Source of the DNA: Fulvimarina pelagi HTCC2506
GTDB lineage: Bacteria > Pseudomonadota > Alphaproteobacteria > Rhizobiales > Rhizobiaceae
DNA length: 64,000 nucleotides
Assembly (NCBI RefSeq): GCF_000153705.1
Contig: NZ_DS022272.1
Span: forward strand, 2,091,857 to 2,155,856
Direction of reading: 5' to 3'
Below the pieces are notes generated by a model. That model made no database searches. It had not been told where the DNA came from and saw nothing but the letters and a program-made list of their open reading frames with translations. Made by a program: the position numbers and the translations under genes. Numbering within the stretch: position 1 is the stretch's first letter; every line of letters begins with the position of its first letter. Positions 10,360 through 17,960 of the stretch are shown here, in pieces.

Positions 10360-10450
10360 CACGGAGTTTTCGTTCATATGGACGGAATAGTCGCCGTGTC
10401 GGGGTTTCACCCGTATCGTTGGATAGCCACGCGACTTATTATGATCGCGG

Positions 10451-11383
10451 TCATTCTGCCTCGGCACCAATCGGCGGTACTGCCTTCAGGTAGGCGGCGA
10501 TCGCTTCGCGGTCTGCGGCAGGCAATTGCGCGAGGTTCTCCTGCACGTCCACCATCGAGCCACCGACGGAGTCGAAGTCGGGCGTGAAGCCACTCTCGAA
10601 ATAGTAGGCGAGATCGGATTCGGACCAGGAGCCTACACCGGCTTCGGAAGAGGTTATGTTGGGAATGCGGCCGTCGCCGTCGGGGTTTGGACCGCCTGCT
10701 AGCCATTTGCTCTCAATCATCCCGCCCGCACCCATGAATGATCGAGGGGTGTGGCACTGGCCGCAGTGCCCCAGGGCCTCGACGAGATAGCGACCGCGTC
10801 CGGCCGATTCCCCGGCATCCTCCGGAAGGGCAACGATCGGCTCGGACGCGTCGTCAAGAAAGGCGAACTTCCAGACTCCAACACCTCGGCGAATGTTGAA
10901 GGGGAAGGGAATTTCGTTGTCGGGCGCCGCGTCAGCAACGGCAGGAAGCGTCTGTAAGAACGCCCAAAGATCAGCCAAATCCTGATCCAAAATGCGGGCG
11001 TAAGAGGAATAGGGGAACGCCGGATAATAGTGCTGGCCGTCAGGTGAGACGCCCTGTTTCATAGCGTTCGCGAAATCGGTGAAGCTCCAGTTCCCGATCC
11101 CAGCGTCAGGATCGGGTGAAATATTGGGGGCATAGAAGGTTCCGAAATCTGACTCGATTGGATCGCCGCCACCGAGTCGCAACTTCTCCTCTTCCTCGGC
11201 ATCCCCGTCGGCATGGCAAGATGCACAACCCCCCGCCCAGAAAACGAGTTCGCCTCGCTCGGCATTGCCCGTCTTGGGGTTCGGAAGAATTGCCGCATCA
11301 AGCGTCGAAGGAGCAGTAAGGAGCCAGCCCACACCTGCTACTACGAGGGCGACCGTAAGAAAGGCGATTAGGGCGCGTTTCAT
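10451..11383 (-). CDS. Diheme cytochrome c
   Basis: A 310-residue exported c-type cytochrome with an N-terminal membrane anchor/signal (about residues 4-22) and two haem-binding motifs: CASCH (53-57) and CGQCH (207-211). Each is followed by a typical class I domain, with axial-ligand-type segments. The overall pattern (NISPDPDAGIGNWSFTDFANAMKQG; FPYSSYARILDQDLADLWAFLQTLP) resembles cytochrome subunits of periplasmic alcohol/aldehyde dehydrogenases, but no dehydrogenase subunit is nearby. It lies 138 bases after the cytochrome c' gene on the same strand, suggesting co-transcription. It probably shuttles electrons in the periplasm; its partner is unknown. Confidence 0.88.
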   Translation of the reverse strand: MKRALIAFLTVALVVAGVGWLLTAPSTLDAAILPNPKTGNAERGELVFWAGGCASCHADGDAEEEEKLRLGGGDPIESDFGTFYAPNISPDPDAGIGNWSFTDFANAMKQGVSPDGQHYYPAFPYSSYARILDQDLADLWAFLQTLPAVADAAPDNEIPFPFNIRRGVGVWKFAFLDDASEPIVALPEDAGESAGRGRYLVEALGHCGQCHTPRSFMGAGGMIESKWLAGGPNPDGDGRIPNITSSEAGVGSWSESDLAYYFESGFTPDFDSVGGSMVDVQENLAQLPAADREAIAAYLKAVPPIGAEAE

Positions 11384-11521
11384 AGAGTTCGGCGACGATG
11401 CTTTTCACTCAAGGGAGAATGCCCGCGCTACAGCCATCATTCGTGATGATCCCGAAGAGCCTCGAGCAGGGTTGGCCGACCTCCAAACGCGGCGATCGGC
11501 CGGAGTTCGGATGTGACTGGA

Positions 11522-11983
11522 TCAGTCGTCGTCGATGCGGAAGTCCTCGTGGCAGCCTTTGCAGTTCTCTGCGACCATGCCGAACTGCTGCCGAAAGGAT
11601 TCTAGGTCCTCCACACTCGCTTCCATCGCTGTGGCAGATTCCTCCTGGAACTTAGTCAGCGCGGCCTCGAATTCCTCGGGCTGTTCCCAAATGGCCGGAG
11701 CGGCTTCGGTCTCGTTGCCGGTCTTGGAGTCCTCGGGGAAGTAGTCGCCAAATTTCATGGCGACGCCGTGGATGTCATTGAAAATCTGCTTAGCCTTGGC
11801 GGCGTCGAATGGCTGCTCGCCCTTGATCATGGCGCTCGCCGCCTTGGCGGAGTCACCGTTCGACTCCATCAGTTCCTGTCGCTCCTTTATGGGGGCAGTG
11901 TTCTGCGCGACGGCACTTGCAGCAAAGAGCATGCTCGCGGCTGCAAGGATGGATGTTGAGATGCGGAAGGAGGAAATTCGCAT
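11522..11983 (-). CDS. Cytochrome c' (class II)
   Basis: A 153-residue periplasmic four-helix cytochrome with signal peptide (hydrophobic stretch 9-25, cleavage after AVAQ or just before Gln) and a single haem motif CKGCH at residues 141-145 near the C-terminus, as expected for class II. The start is the ATG at 11983 because it begins the signal peptide; the frame stays open further upstream. Family members bind NO and CO at a five-coordinate haem and are linked to NO resistance. The gene sits between sodB and the diheme cytochrome gene. Confidence 0.92.
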   Translation of the reverse strand: MRISSFRISTSILAAASMLFAASAVAQNTAPIKERQELMESNGDSAKAASAMIKGEQPFDAAKAKQIFNDIHGVAMKFGDYFPEDSKTGNETEAAPAIWEQPEEFEAALTKFQEESATAMEASVEDLESFRQQFGMVAENCKGCHEDFRIDDD

Positions 11984-12103
11984 AGGTCGATCGGGCCTCC
12001 GAGGTTGGAACATCACAGGAAGAAGATAAAAGCGTTTGCCGGTGCGGCAATTCTTCCGGGATGACAAGTCATGACGTCTTCGTGATCCGAGACCTGCAAT
12101 GCT

Positions 12104-12142
12104 CCCAAAGAAAAGGCCCCGCCAGCGGTAACGGCAGGGCCT
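12104..12142 (-). terminator. Intrinsic terminator of sodB
   Basis: On the minus strand a 10-bp stem (AGGCCCTGCC / GGCGGGGCCT, one G-T pair) with a 9-base loop is followed by TTTTCTTT. It lies 25 bases after the sodB stop and separates sodB from the cytochrome c' gene. Confidence 0.85.
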
Positions 12143-12167
12143 CTAGTATCATACGAACGACGTTGGG

Positions 12168-12770
12168 TCAGTTCGTTGCCTGGCGATACATTTCTTCGAC
12201 ATGTTCCCAGTTGATGAGGTTATCGACAAAGGCCGACAGGTATTTCGGACGAGCGTTGCGGTAGTCGATATAATAGGAGTGCTCCCATACATCGACGCCG
12301 AGGATGGGCGTCGCGCCGTGAACCAGAGGGTTCTCGCCGTTCGGCGTCTTCATGATCTCCAGCTTGCCGTTCTCGACCGCGACCCAAGCCCAGCCCGAAC
12401 CAAACTGACCGGCGCCGGCGGCTTCGAAATCAGCCTTGAACTTGTCGTAGCCGCCGAGGTCGCGGTCGAATGCGGTCTTTAGTGAACCCGGAAGGTTCTT
12501 GCCGCCGCCATTCGGCTTCATCCATTTCCAGAAGTGAATGTGGTTGTAGTGCTGAGCGGCATTGTTGAAGAGCGGCTGGTTGGATCCGTGCGAGGCCTTG
12601 ACGACTTCTTCGACCGACTTGCCGTCCATGCCGGCTTCCTTGGCCAGCTCGTTGCCCTTTGTCACATAAGCGTTGTGATGCTTGTCGTGATGATATTCTA
12701 GCGTCTCCGCCGACATGTAGGGGCCGAGCGCGTCATAGGCATAGGGAAGGTCAGGTAGCTCGAAAGCCAT
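12168..12770 (-). CDS. sodB: Superoxide dismutase (Fe/Mn type)
   Basis: A 200-residue enzyme converting superoxide to O2 and H2O2. The metal-binding His27 sits in YHHDKHHNAYV; further ligands lie in HYNHIHFWKWM and in DVWEHSYYIDYRN near the C-terminus. No signal peptide, so cytoplasmic. The start ATG has AGGAGATG-type spacing upstream. Its own terminator follows. Distinguishing Fe from Mn preference needs comparison of second-shell residues; the overall look is closest to alphaproteobacterial SodB. Confidence 0.95.
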   Translation of the reverse strand: MAFELPDLPYAYDALGPYMSAETLEYHHDKHHNAYVTKGNELAKEAGMDGKSVEEVVKASHGSNQPLFNNAAQHYNHIHFWKWMKPNGGGKNLPGSLKTAFDRDLGGYDKFKADFEAAGAGQFGSGWAWVAVENGKLEIMKTPNGENPLVHGATPILGVDVWEHSYYIDYRNARPKYLSAFVDNLINWEHVEEMYRQATN

Positions 12771-12977
12771 GTTTCATCTCCTCTTGGATTCGCCAGAGTT
12801 TCGGTGACGCGCGGAGCTTCATTTGCGCGGCGCTCACCATTGAAACGAGAGCTAGAGGGGATGCGGCGCAATGCCAGCGGGTTCGGTGCTATCCGCCGAA
12901 GAAATTCCGGTCGTTCGATCGTTCGACCGCCCGGCGGACGCTCGCGTCGCGCCGGGGACAGGACACGCACTTACGGC

Positions 12978-13526
12978 TTACCAGTCGGACCGGTCCGTCG
13001 TGTAGAGGAAATCTTCGCCTGTCGCTTTGCTATGGCAGGCGATACAGCCGGCTTCCGCATTGCCCTTGGCGACACGTCCGGCCAATGGGATGCCCTGCGG
13101 ATTCGACTGCAGGGATCCGTCCGGAGCAAATTTGGCGTAAAACCAGTCCTGATTTTCGGTGTCGTAGCCATCTTCGCGTTTGAACATCACGGTCACTGAG
13201 TCCATTGCAGCGCCCGGATCGACCAGAACATCGGAAGCTTCCTCGCCCAGATAGTTGCGTTTGATGATCAACGATCCGGAATGGCCATCAATTTCGGCGT
13301 TCGTGTAGAAGGTCTCGAGCATTTCCCCATGCGGCTGGCTACCGGTGTATGGGAAGGCATGGATTGCACCGTCGCCTGCAAGGTTCTTGTCGACCATGGC
13401 CGACCAGACCTTTTCTGCGTAGTCGGTGTCTTCAGCCTGCCCGAAGGGAGGGGTCTGCGCAAAGACGGTTGTGGAGATCAATCCGGCTCCCGCGAACAGG
13501 AGCGTAGCGGCGTAACGTTTGGTCAT
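12978..13526 (-). CDS. Cytochrome P460 family protein
   Basis: A 182-residue exported protein: signal peptide to about residue 23 (VFAQ), a beta-rich body with SLIIKRNYLG and VTVMFKRE, and one haem motif CIACH at residues 161-165 close to the C-terminus. This layout is that of cytochrome P460, which in nitrifiers and methanotrophs oxidises hydroxylamine/NO and has a Lys-haem cross-link; in cytochrome c'-beta relatives it binds NO. Which activity applies is unknown, and the Lys candidates (e.g. in KRNYLG or VMFKRE) need structural alignment. It lies upstream of sodB on the same strand, 207 bases away. Confidence 0.82.
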   Translation of the reverse strand: MTKRYAATLLFAGAGLISTTVFAQTPPFGQAEDTDYAEKVWSAMVDKNLAGDGAIHAFPYTGSQPHGEMLETFYTNAEIDGHSGSLIIKRNYLGEEASDVLVDPGAAMDSVTVMFKREDGYDTENQDWFYAKFAPDGSLQSNPQGIPLAGRVAKGNAEAGCIACHSKATGEDFLYTTDRSDW

Positions 13527-13652
13527 CGGTCGATATCTCCTCCTCGAAGTCCGACAGCGGCCATCGCTGGGGCTTACTTTAGAGAATTCGCCGCCGAAAA
13601 AGAGAACGTTACGGAATATTCGGTCCGCTCGACGAGACTGACTGCTCTGGCC

Positions 13653-14534
13653 TCAGGCCACACCAGCCTTCGCGAACTCCCAGTAAAGCTCGCGCGAACG
13701 TCTGTAGAAATGGCCCGGCTGGAAGGAGACGCTCTCGAAACGCGTGATCGGGACGACCTTCGAATGGTTGCCGGTGGAGAACAGTTCGTCCGCTTCAAGG
13801 AAATCCTGCGGCCGGAGCGTCTTCTCGATCACCTCGACGCCGTCGGCGCGCAGGCATTCGATCACGCGTGCGCGTGTGATGCCCGATAGGAAACAGCCGT
13901 TTGCAATCGGCGTCATCACGACGCCGTTCTTGGCAAGGAAGATGTTGGACGTCGCTGTCTCTGCGACATTGCCGAGCATGTCGCACATCAAAGCGTTGTC
14001 GTACCCGCGAGAGCGGACCTCGGTGATTGCCCTGCCGGAATTGGGATAGAGACAGCCGGCCTTGGCGTCGGTCATCGCGACCTCGACCGTCGGTCGGCGG
14101 AAGGGTGACAGCCCTAGAGTGAAGCCAGTCGGCTCCATCATCGGCGACTCGAAGAGATAGAGGCAAAAGACAGTCGAGGACGGCTCCGGCGGCACGCCCA
14201 TGAAGCCGCCGGCCGTCGCCCAATACATCGGCTTGACGTAGATTGCGGTGTTTCCATCGAAATCAGCGATGCCTTCGAGAACCAACCTCTCGATCTCTCC
14301 GGAGGCCATCGTTGGCTCGAGACCCATCGCCCGCGCGGACCGATTGACGCGCTGACAGTGGAGGTCGAGATCGGGTGACAATCCCTCGAACCAACGCGCG
14401 CCGTCGAATACAGAGCTACCGAGCCAAAGACCGTGAGTAGCAGGGCTCACGCAGTTCAACGCGCCTTCGTGCCACCTTCCGTCGAACCAGGTCCGCGAGC
14501 GCCGGTCGGGCGTCCCTTGCGCGTCTTTAGCCAT
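13653..14534 (-). CDS. ilvE: Branched-chain amino acid aminotransferase (class IV)
   Basis: PLP-dependent fold-type IV enzyme, 293 residues, probably interconverting branched-chain amino acids and 2-oxo acids. The likely PLP lysine is Lys158 in MTDAKAGCLYPNSGRA; further family features are GLWLGSSVFDGARWFEG and GNVAETATSNIFLAKNGVV. ATG at 14534 is chosen because AGGGACG precedes it; the open frame extends upstream to 14630 with unlike sequence. D-amino-acid transaminase or aminodeoxychorismate lyase are alternatives within the fold, but the length and motifs favour BCAT. Divergent from the L,D-transpeptidase gene. Confidence 0.82.
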   Translation of the reverse strand: MAKDAQGTPDRRSRTWFDGRWHEGALNCVSPATHGLWLGSSVFDGARWFEGLSPDLDLHCQRVNRSARAMGLEPTMASGEIERLVLEGIADFDGNTAIYVKPMYWATAGGFMGVPPEPSSTVFCLYLFESPMMEPTGFTLGLSPFRRPTVEVAMTDAKAGCLYPNSGRAITEVRSRGYDNALMCDMLGNVAETATSNIFLAKNGVVMTPIANGCFLSGITRARVIECLRADGVEVIEKTLRPQDFLEADELFSTGNHSKVVPITRFESVSFQPGHFYRRSRELYWEFAKAGVA

Positions 14535-14750
14535 TCGATCGTCCCTGCCTGTTGAAGGTCCCGCCTCTCGCGAGCGAACCGCCCTTGGACCGCTACGCTC
14601 GTCCCTTACACCATCCGACACCCAGATCACTTGAACGTGAGACGAGGTGTACCGCGCGGAACTCGATGTAGCATGTGAGGCTTAAGCTTCGAAAGAACCT
14701 GTGTCAGCGCCATCAAGAGCGCGTCACAGATTGGCTGGAGAAAACCGAAC

Positions 14751-15497
14751 ATGACCTCGCTTCATTCGCGACGCAAATTCCTTATGGGTCTTGGCCTGAC
14801 AGCTGGCGCTGCACTCGCAGGGTGCTCGTCATCCGGTCCGCGCGCCCGCATTATCGGGATGTCGGCGTTCAACGCCGATGGCGGTCCATCCGGCTATGAT
14901 AGCCGATCGGGATCGACCTTCGGCGCACCGAGCGCCCGGTATCGCAGGATGTACGATGCCGTCTATGACGGCGGTTACCGAATTCCAGCGGTCGACCTCT
15001 CACGGGTCAATCCGATCTACTATCGGCAGGAAGTCGCCGATCCGACTGGCGAGGCGCCGGGCACAATTGTCGTCGATACAGCCAACAAGTTCGCCTATCT
15101 CGTTCAGCCAGGCGGCAGGGCGATGCGCTACGGCGTTGGCGTTGGACGGGCCGGCATGGAATGGTCGGGCCGTGCCAAGGTGCAGTGGAAGAAAAAATGG
15201 CCGACCTGGACGCCACCCGCAGAGATGATCCAGCGCAAACCCGAACTCGCGGAATACTCCGCGGAGAATGGCGGCATGGAGCCCGGCATCGGTAATCCGC
15301 TAGGCGCGCGCGCTCTCTATCTCTTCCAGGGTGGACGCGACACGCTTTATCGTCTGCATGGTTCCCCCGAATATTGGACGATCGGCACGAACAACTCCTC
15401 CGGCTGCATACGGTTCATGAACCAGGACATCATCGATCTCTACGATCGAGTGCCATCCGGCACCCAGGTTCTGGTGACGCAAGGCGGGATCGCCTGA
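14751..15497 (+). CDS. L,D-transpeptidase, Tat-type lipoprotein
   Basis: YkuD-domain enzyme, 248 residues, expected to cross-link peptidoglycan or attach proteins to it. The N-terminus combines a twin-arginine pattern (SRRKFLMG, residues about 6-13) with a lipobox (LAGC, Cys24), suggesting Tat export and lipid anchoring. The YkuD domain covers about 95-245. His203 in RLHGSPEYW and Cys219 in SSGCIRFMNQD form the catalytic pair; Ser replaces the His often seen before Gly-Cys. It is followed by a strong terminator. Confidence 0.9.
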   Translation: MTSLHSRRKFLMGLGLTAGAALAGCSSSGPRARIIGMSAFNADGGPSGYDSRSGSTFGAPSARYRRMYDAVYDGGYRIPAVDLSRVNPIYYRQEVADPTGEAPGTIVVDTANKFAYLVQPGGRAMRYGVGVGRAGMEWSGRAKVQWKKKWPTWTPPAEMIQRKPELAEYSAENGGMEPGIGNPLGARALYLFQGGRDTLYRLHGSPEYWTIGTNNSSGCIRFMNQDIIDLYDRVPSGTQVLVTQGGIA

Positions 15498-15525
15498 GAC
15501 GAACTGTCGCCGTCGCAGCATATCG

Positions 15526-15556
15526 AACGGGTCGCGCTTCGCGGCCCGTTTTGCGT
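15526..15556 (+). terminator. Intrinsic terminator after L,D-transpeptidase
   Basis: An 11-bp stem (AACGGGTCGCG / CGCGGCCCGTT, one T-G pair) with a 3-base CTT loop, followed by TTGCGTTT. It begins 28 bases after the stop codon. Confidence 0.8.
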
Positions 15557-15594
15557 TTGAGGCGACAGCAGATCACCAAGCCGGGTTTCCAGCC

Positions 15595-15623
15595 GGAACG
15601 GGCGTTCCATCTTCCAAGTTGGA
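15595..15623 (+). promoter_or_regulatory. Two short palindromes before the Rieske-FAD gene
   Basis: GGAACG-GG-CGTTCC (15595-15608) and TCCAA-G-TTGGA (15613-15623) sit 60-90 bases before the ATG at 15683. Each could be an operator half. No regulator is adjacent and the assignment is only a suggestion. Confidence 0.25.
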
Positions 15624-15682
15624 TCGCAAATATCGAACATGCATCGCGGCGGCTCGCCCACGCGCCATAAGGATAGACGACA

Positions 15683-17254
15683 ATGCAGCATGATGTCCTC
15701 GGACTCGACGAATTGGGGCCCGACGAGCTGAAAGAAGTCGAAGTCGGCGAAACCAAGCTGCTTCTGGCCCGCGACGGCGAACGTGTCTTCGCGACTGGCG
15801 CCAAATGCACTCACAAAGGCGCGCCGCTGAAGAACGGCACGCGGGTCGCCAATACGGTTATTTGCCCATGGCATCATGCCATCTTCGACCTCGACAGCGG
15901 CGACCATATCGAGCCGCCCGGCCAAGGCTGCCTGACCCGCTTCGTCGTTTCGGTGCAGAATGGCCGGATCATGGTCGAGGTGCCGGAAGGCGCCCACATC
16001 CATCGGCCTGAGGTGGCCCAGAGCGAGCGCAAGACCGGCGGCGATGCAGTGTTCGCGATCATAGGCACGGGCGCAGCGGGGCTCGCCTGCGCCCAGGAAC
16101 TCGTAAAGCGCGGCTTCGACGGGCGAATCGTGATGATCGGTCAGGAGGACACGCCGCCCTACGACCGTACCGACCTTTCAAAGGCCTATCTGAAGGGCGG
16201 GACGACGCCCGAAAAGATGACGCTCGCAAGCCGCGATGAACTGCACGATCTTGGCATTGAGCGAGTCCATGCGCGAGTGACGAAGATCGATGCAGAAGCG
16301 CGGCATCTGACGCTCGAAGGCAAGGGCGCACCTTCGGAACTAACCTACGACGCCTGCTTCGCGGCGCCTGGAAGCGGTTCCGCTCAGCTGCCGATCGAAA
16401 ATGCCGATATGCCGAACGTCTTCACCCTGCGTAGCCTGAACGACGGCAAGGCGCTGCTTGGGGCGGCCGAAGTCGAAACGGAGATTGTTATTGTCGGCTC
16501 AGGCTTCATCGGAATGGAGGCCGCGGCTGCGCTCGCGGGCGACGGGAGGAATATTACCGTCGTGACGCCAGAGGAGTTGCCCTTCGCTTCCAAATGGGGC
16601 GATGCCGTTGCCAGGCAGATCACCGAGCAGCACAAATCCAAAGGCGTCACGATGAAGCTCGGCGCCAGGGTTGAGAAGATCGAAGCGTCCGACGGGATGG
16701 CGACTGGCGTGACCACCGAAGGGGGTGAGACGATTCGTGCCGGGCTCATAATCCTAGCCGTCGGAGCCAAGCCCAATCTCGACGCCTTCGGCGATCTCGC
16801 GAAGGACGGGAAGGTCTCGGTCGATGCGAACCTCAGGGCCGCCGATCGCCTGTGGGTCGGCGGCGACGTCGCCGACTTCCCGCTCTATAAGCGCGGCTAT
16901 TCCACCCGGATCGAGCACTGGCGCGTCGCCGAACAGCATGGCCGCCATGCGGCCCGGGCCATGCTGGGGGATGAGGGCGCCTTCGCCGGTGTGCCGTTCT
17001 TCTGGTCGGCACAATACGGGCCGATCCACTATGTCGGCCATGCGGAAAGTTACGACGACGTCCATATCGAGGGCGATATCGAGAACGGCAGCTACACCGC
17101 CTTCTACATCAAGAATGGCAAAGTCATTGCCGGCATCGGACGCGGCAAAGCGGACGTCACCGCGGAACTCCACGCAGCGATGCTGTCCGACCCGGCGCCG
17201 AGCGCGGAGAAACTGAAAGCGGCGGAATGGAAGCCGCAAAGTCTGATTGTATAG
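15683..17254 (+). CDS. Rieske [2Fe-2S] / FAD pyridine-nucleotide oxidoreductase (AIF-like)
   Basis: A 523-residue fusion. The N-terminal Rieske domain (1-110) has ligands Cys42/His44 and Cys61/His64 (CTH...CPWH). Then comes a two-dinucleotide-fold reductase: FAD motif IIGTGAAGLACAQEL (about residue 122) and NAD(P)H motif IVGSGFIGMEAAAAL (about residue 270), ending with a reductase C-terminal domain. This is the layout of AIFM3/AIFL and of putidaredoxin-reductase-like enzymes. The substrate is unknown; electron transfer from NAD(P)H to the Rieske centre or an external acceptor is likely. Single gene with its own terminator. Confidence 0.9.
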   Translation: MQHDVLGLDELGPDELKEVEVGETKLLLARDGERVFATGAKCTHKGAPLKNGTRVANTVICPWHHAIFDLDSGDHIEPPGQGCLTRFVVSVQNGRIMVEVPEGAHIHRPEVAQSERKTGGDAVFAIIGTGAAGLACAQELVKRGFDGRIVMIGQEDTPPYDRTDLSKAYLKGGTTPEKMTLASRDELHDLGIERVHARVTKIDAEARHLTLEGKGAPSELTYDACFAAPGSGSAQLPIENADMPNVFTLRSLNDGKALLGAAEVETEIVIVGSGFIGMEAAAALAGDGRNITVVTPEELPFASKWGDAVARQITEQHKSKGVTMKLGARVEKIEASDGMATGVTTEGGETIRAGLIILAVGAKPNLDAFGDLAKDGKVSVDANLRAADRLWVGGDVADFPLYKRGYSTRIEHWRVAEQHGRHAARAMLGDEGAFAGVPFFWSAQYGPIHYVGHAESYDDVHIEGDIENGSYTAFYIKNGKVIAGIGRGKADVTAELHAAMLSDPAPSAEKLKAAEWKPQSLIV

Positions 17255-17269
17255 GCAACGAAACCAGAG

Positions 17270-17298
17270 AGGGACGCTTGAGGCGCCCCTTACTTTCG
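17270..17298 (+). terminator. Probable terminator after Rieske-FAD gene
   Basis: AGGGACGC and GCGCCCCT pair with one A-C mismatch around a 5-base loop, followed by TACTTTCG. It lies 16 bases after the stop. Confidence 0.55.
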
Positions 17299-17333
17299 CA
17301 AAAGACGTACCCTGTCACCCGACCCTGATCTGA

Positions 17334-17594
17334 TCAGAGAAGTGCGCGATCGTCACGCTCGCGCAGGGCAATGCTGCGTTCCAGATTCTCCTCCCGCACC
17401 ATGCCCGGAATCAGGAACAGATCGATGATCTGTCCGATATAAAGGAAGCCGAGCGTCAGCAGCCAGATTGTGCCGGAGACTGGCCGACCGTTGTAGAAGC
17501 GATGAATACCGCAGACGCCGAAGAAGCAGGAGCACCAAAGAAGGTAAGACACCGCCTTCGACTTCTCTTCGGCCAGGGGTTGATTGATCGTCAT
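17334..17594 (-). CDS. TM2 domain membrane protein (copy 1)
   Basis: An 86-residue protein with the TM2 pattern: two membrane segments around residues 15-30 and 42-62, with GIHRFYNGRP in between and IGQIIDLFLIPGMV after. The ATG overlaps the stop of the preceding paralogue by 4 bases and has AGGA seven bases upstream. TM2 proteins have no settled bacterial function. It is the downstream member of a two-gene unit with high mutual similarity, indicating tandem duplication. Confidence 0.9.
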   Translation of the reverse strand: MTINQPLAEEKSKAVSYLLWCSCFFGVCGIHRFYNGRPVSGTIWLLTLGFLYIGQIIDLFLIPGMVREENLERSIALRERDDRALL

Positions 17595-17830
17595 CGGCGG
17601 ATCCTGTCACGATCGTAGCCAGCGAGCCGATTTTCCATGTTTTGTTCGCGAACCATTCCCGGGATCAGGAAGAGGTCGATAATCTGGCCGATGCCGAGCA
17701 GACCGCCGGTGAGCAACCAGAGAAGACCCGTCCACGGGCGGCCGAGGTAGAAGCGGTGGAGACCGCAGACGATGAACAGGCAGCAGAACCACAAGAGGTA
17801 TGAGGTGGCCTGAGATTTCTCGCCGTTCAT
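17591..17830 (-). CDS. TM2 domain membrane protein (copy 2)
   Basis: A 79-residue paralogue of the next gene: GLHRFYLGRPWTGLLWLLTGGLLGIGQ-type core and the identical IDLFLIPGMVRE segment. I choose the ATG at 17830 because GGAG lies 8 bases upstream; an ATG two codons earlier (17836) is only 2 bases from that site. It is first in the two-gene operon and overlaps copy 1 by 4 bases. Function unknown; both are predicted inner-membrane proteins with two helices. Confidence 0.9.
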   Translation of the reverse strand: MNGEKSQATSYLLWFCCLFIVCGLHRFYLGRPWTGLLWLLTGGLLGIGQIIDLFLIPGMVREQNMENRLAGYDRDRIRR

Positions 17831-17960
17831 CTGCATCGCTCCATCACCTGTTCGCCGCTCAATCGGTGCGGCACCCTACCTGGGGATGTGGTGCGCCGAT
17901 GGGTCAAATAAAAGCCGTGGTCTTCAATCGGCCGGATCCCGAGATTTCGGGCGGCCGAAA

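Noticed and set aside
12926..12950. CGGTCG / CGACCG inverted repeat around TTCGATCGTT between P460 and sodB
   Set aside because: The loop is as long as the arms and no T-run follows; could be chance in GC-rich DNA.
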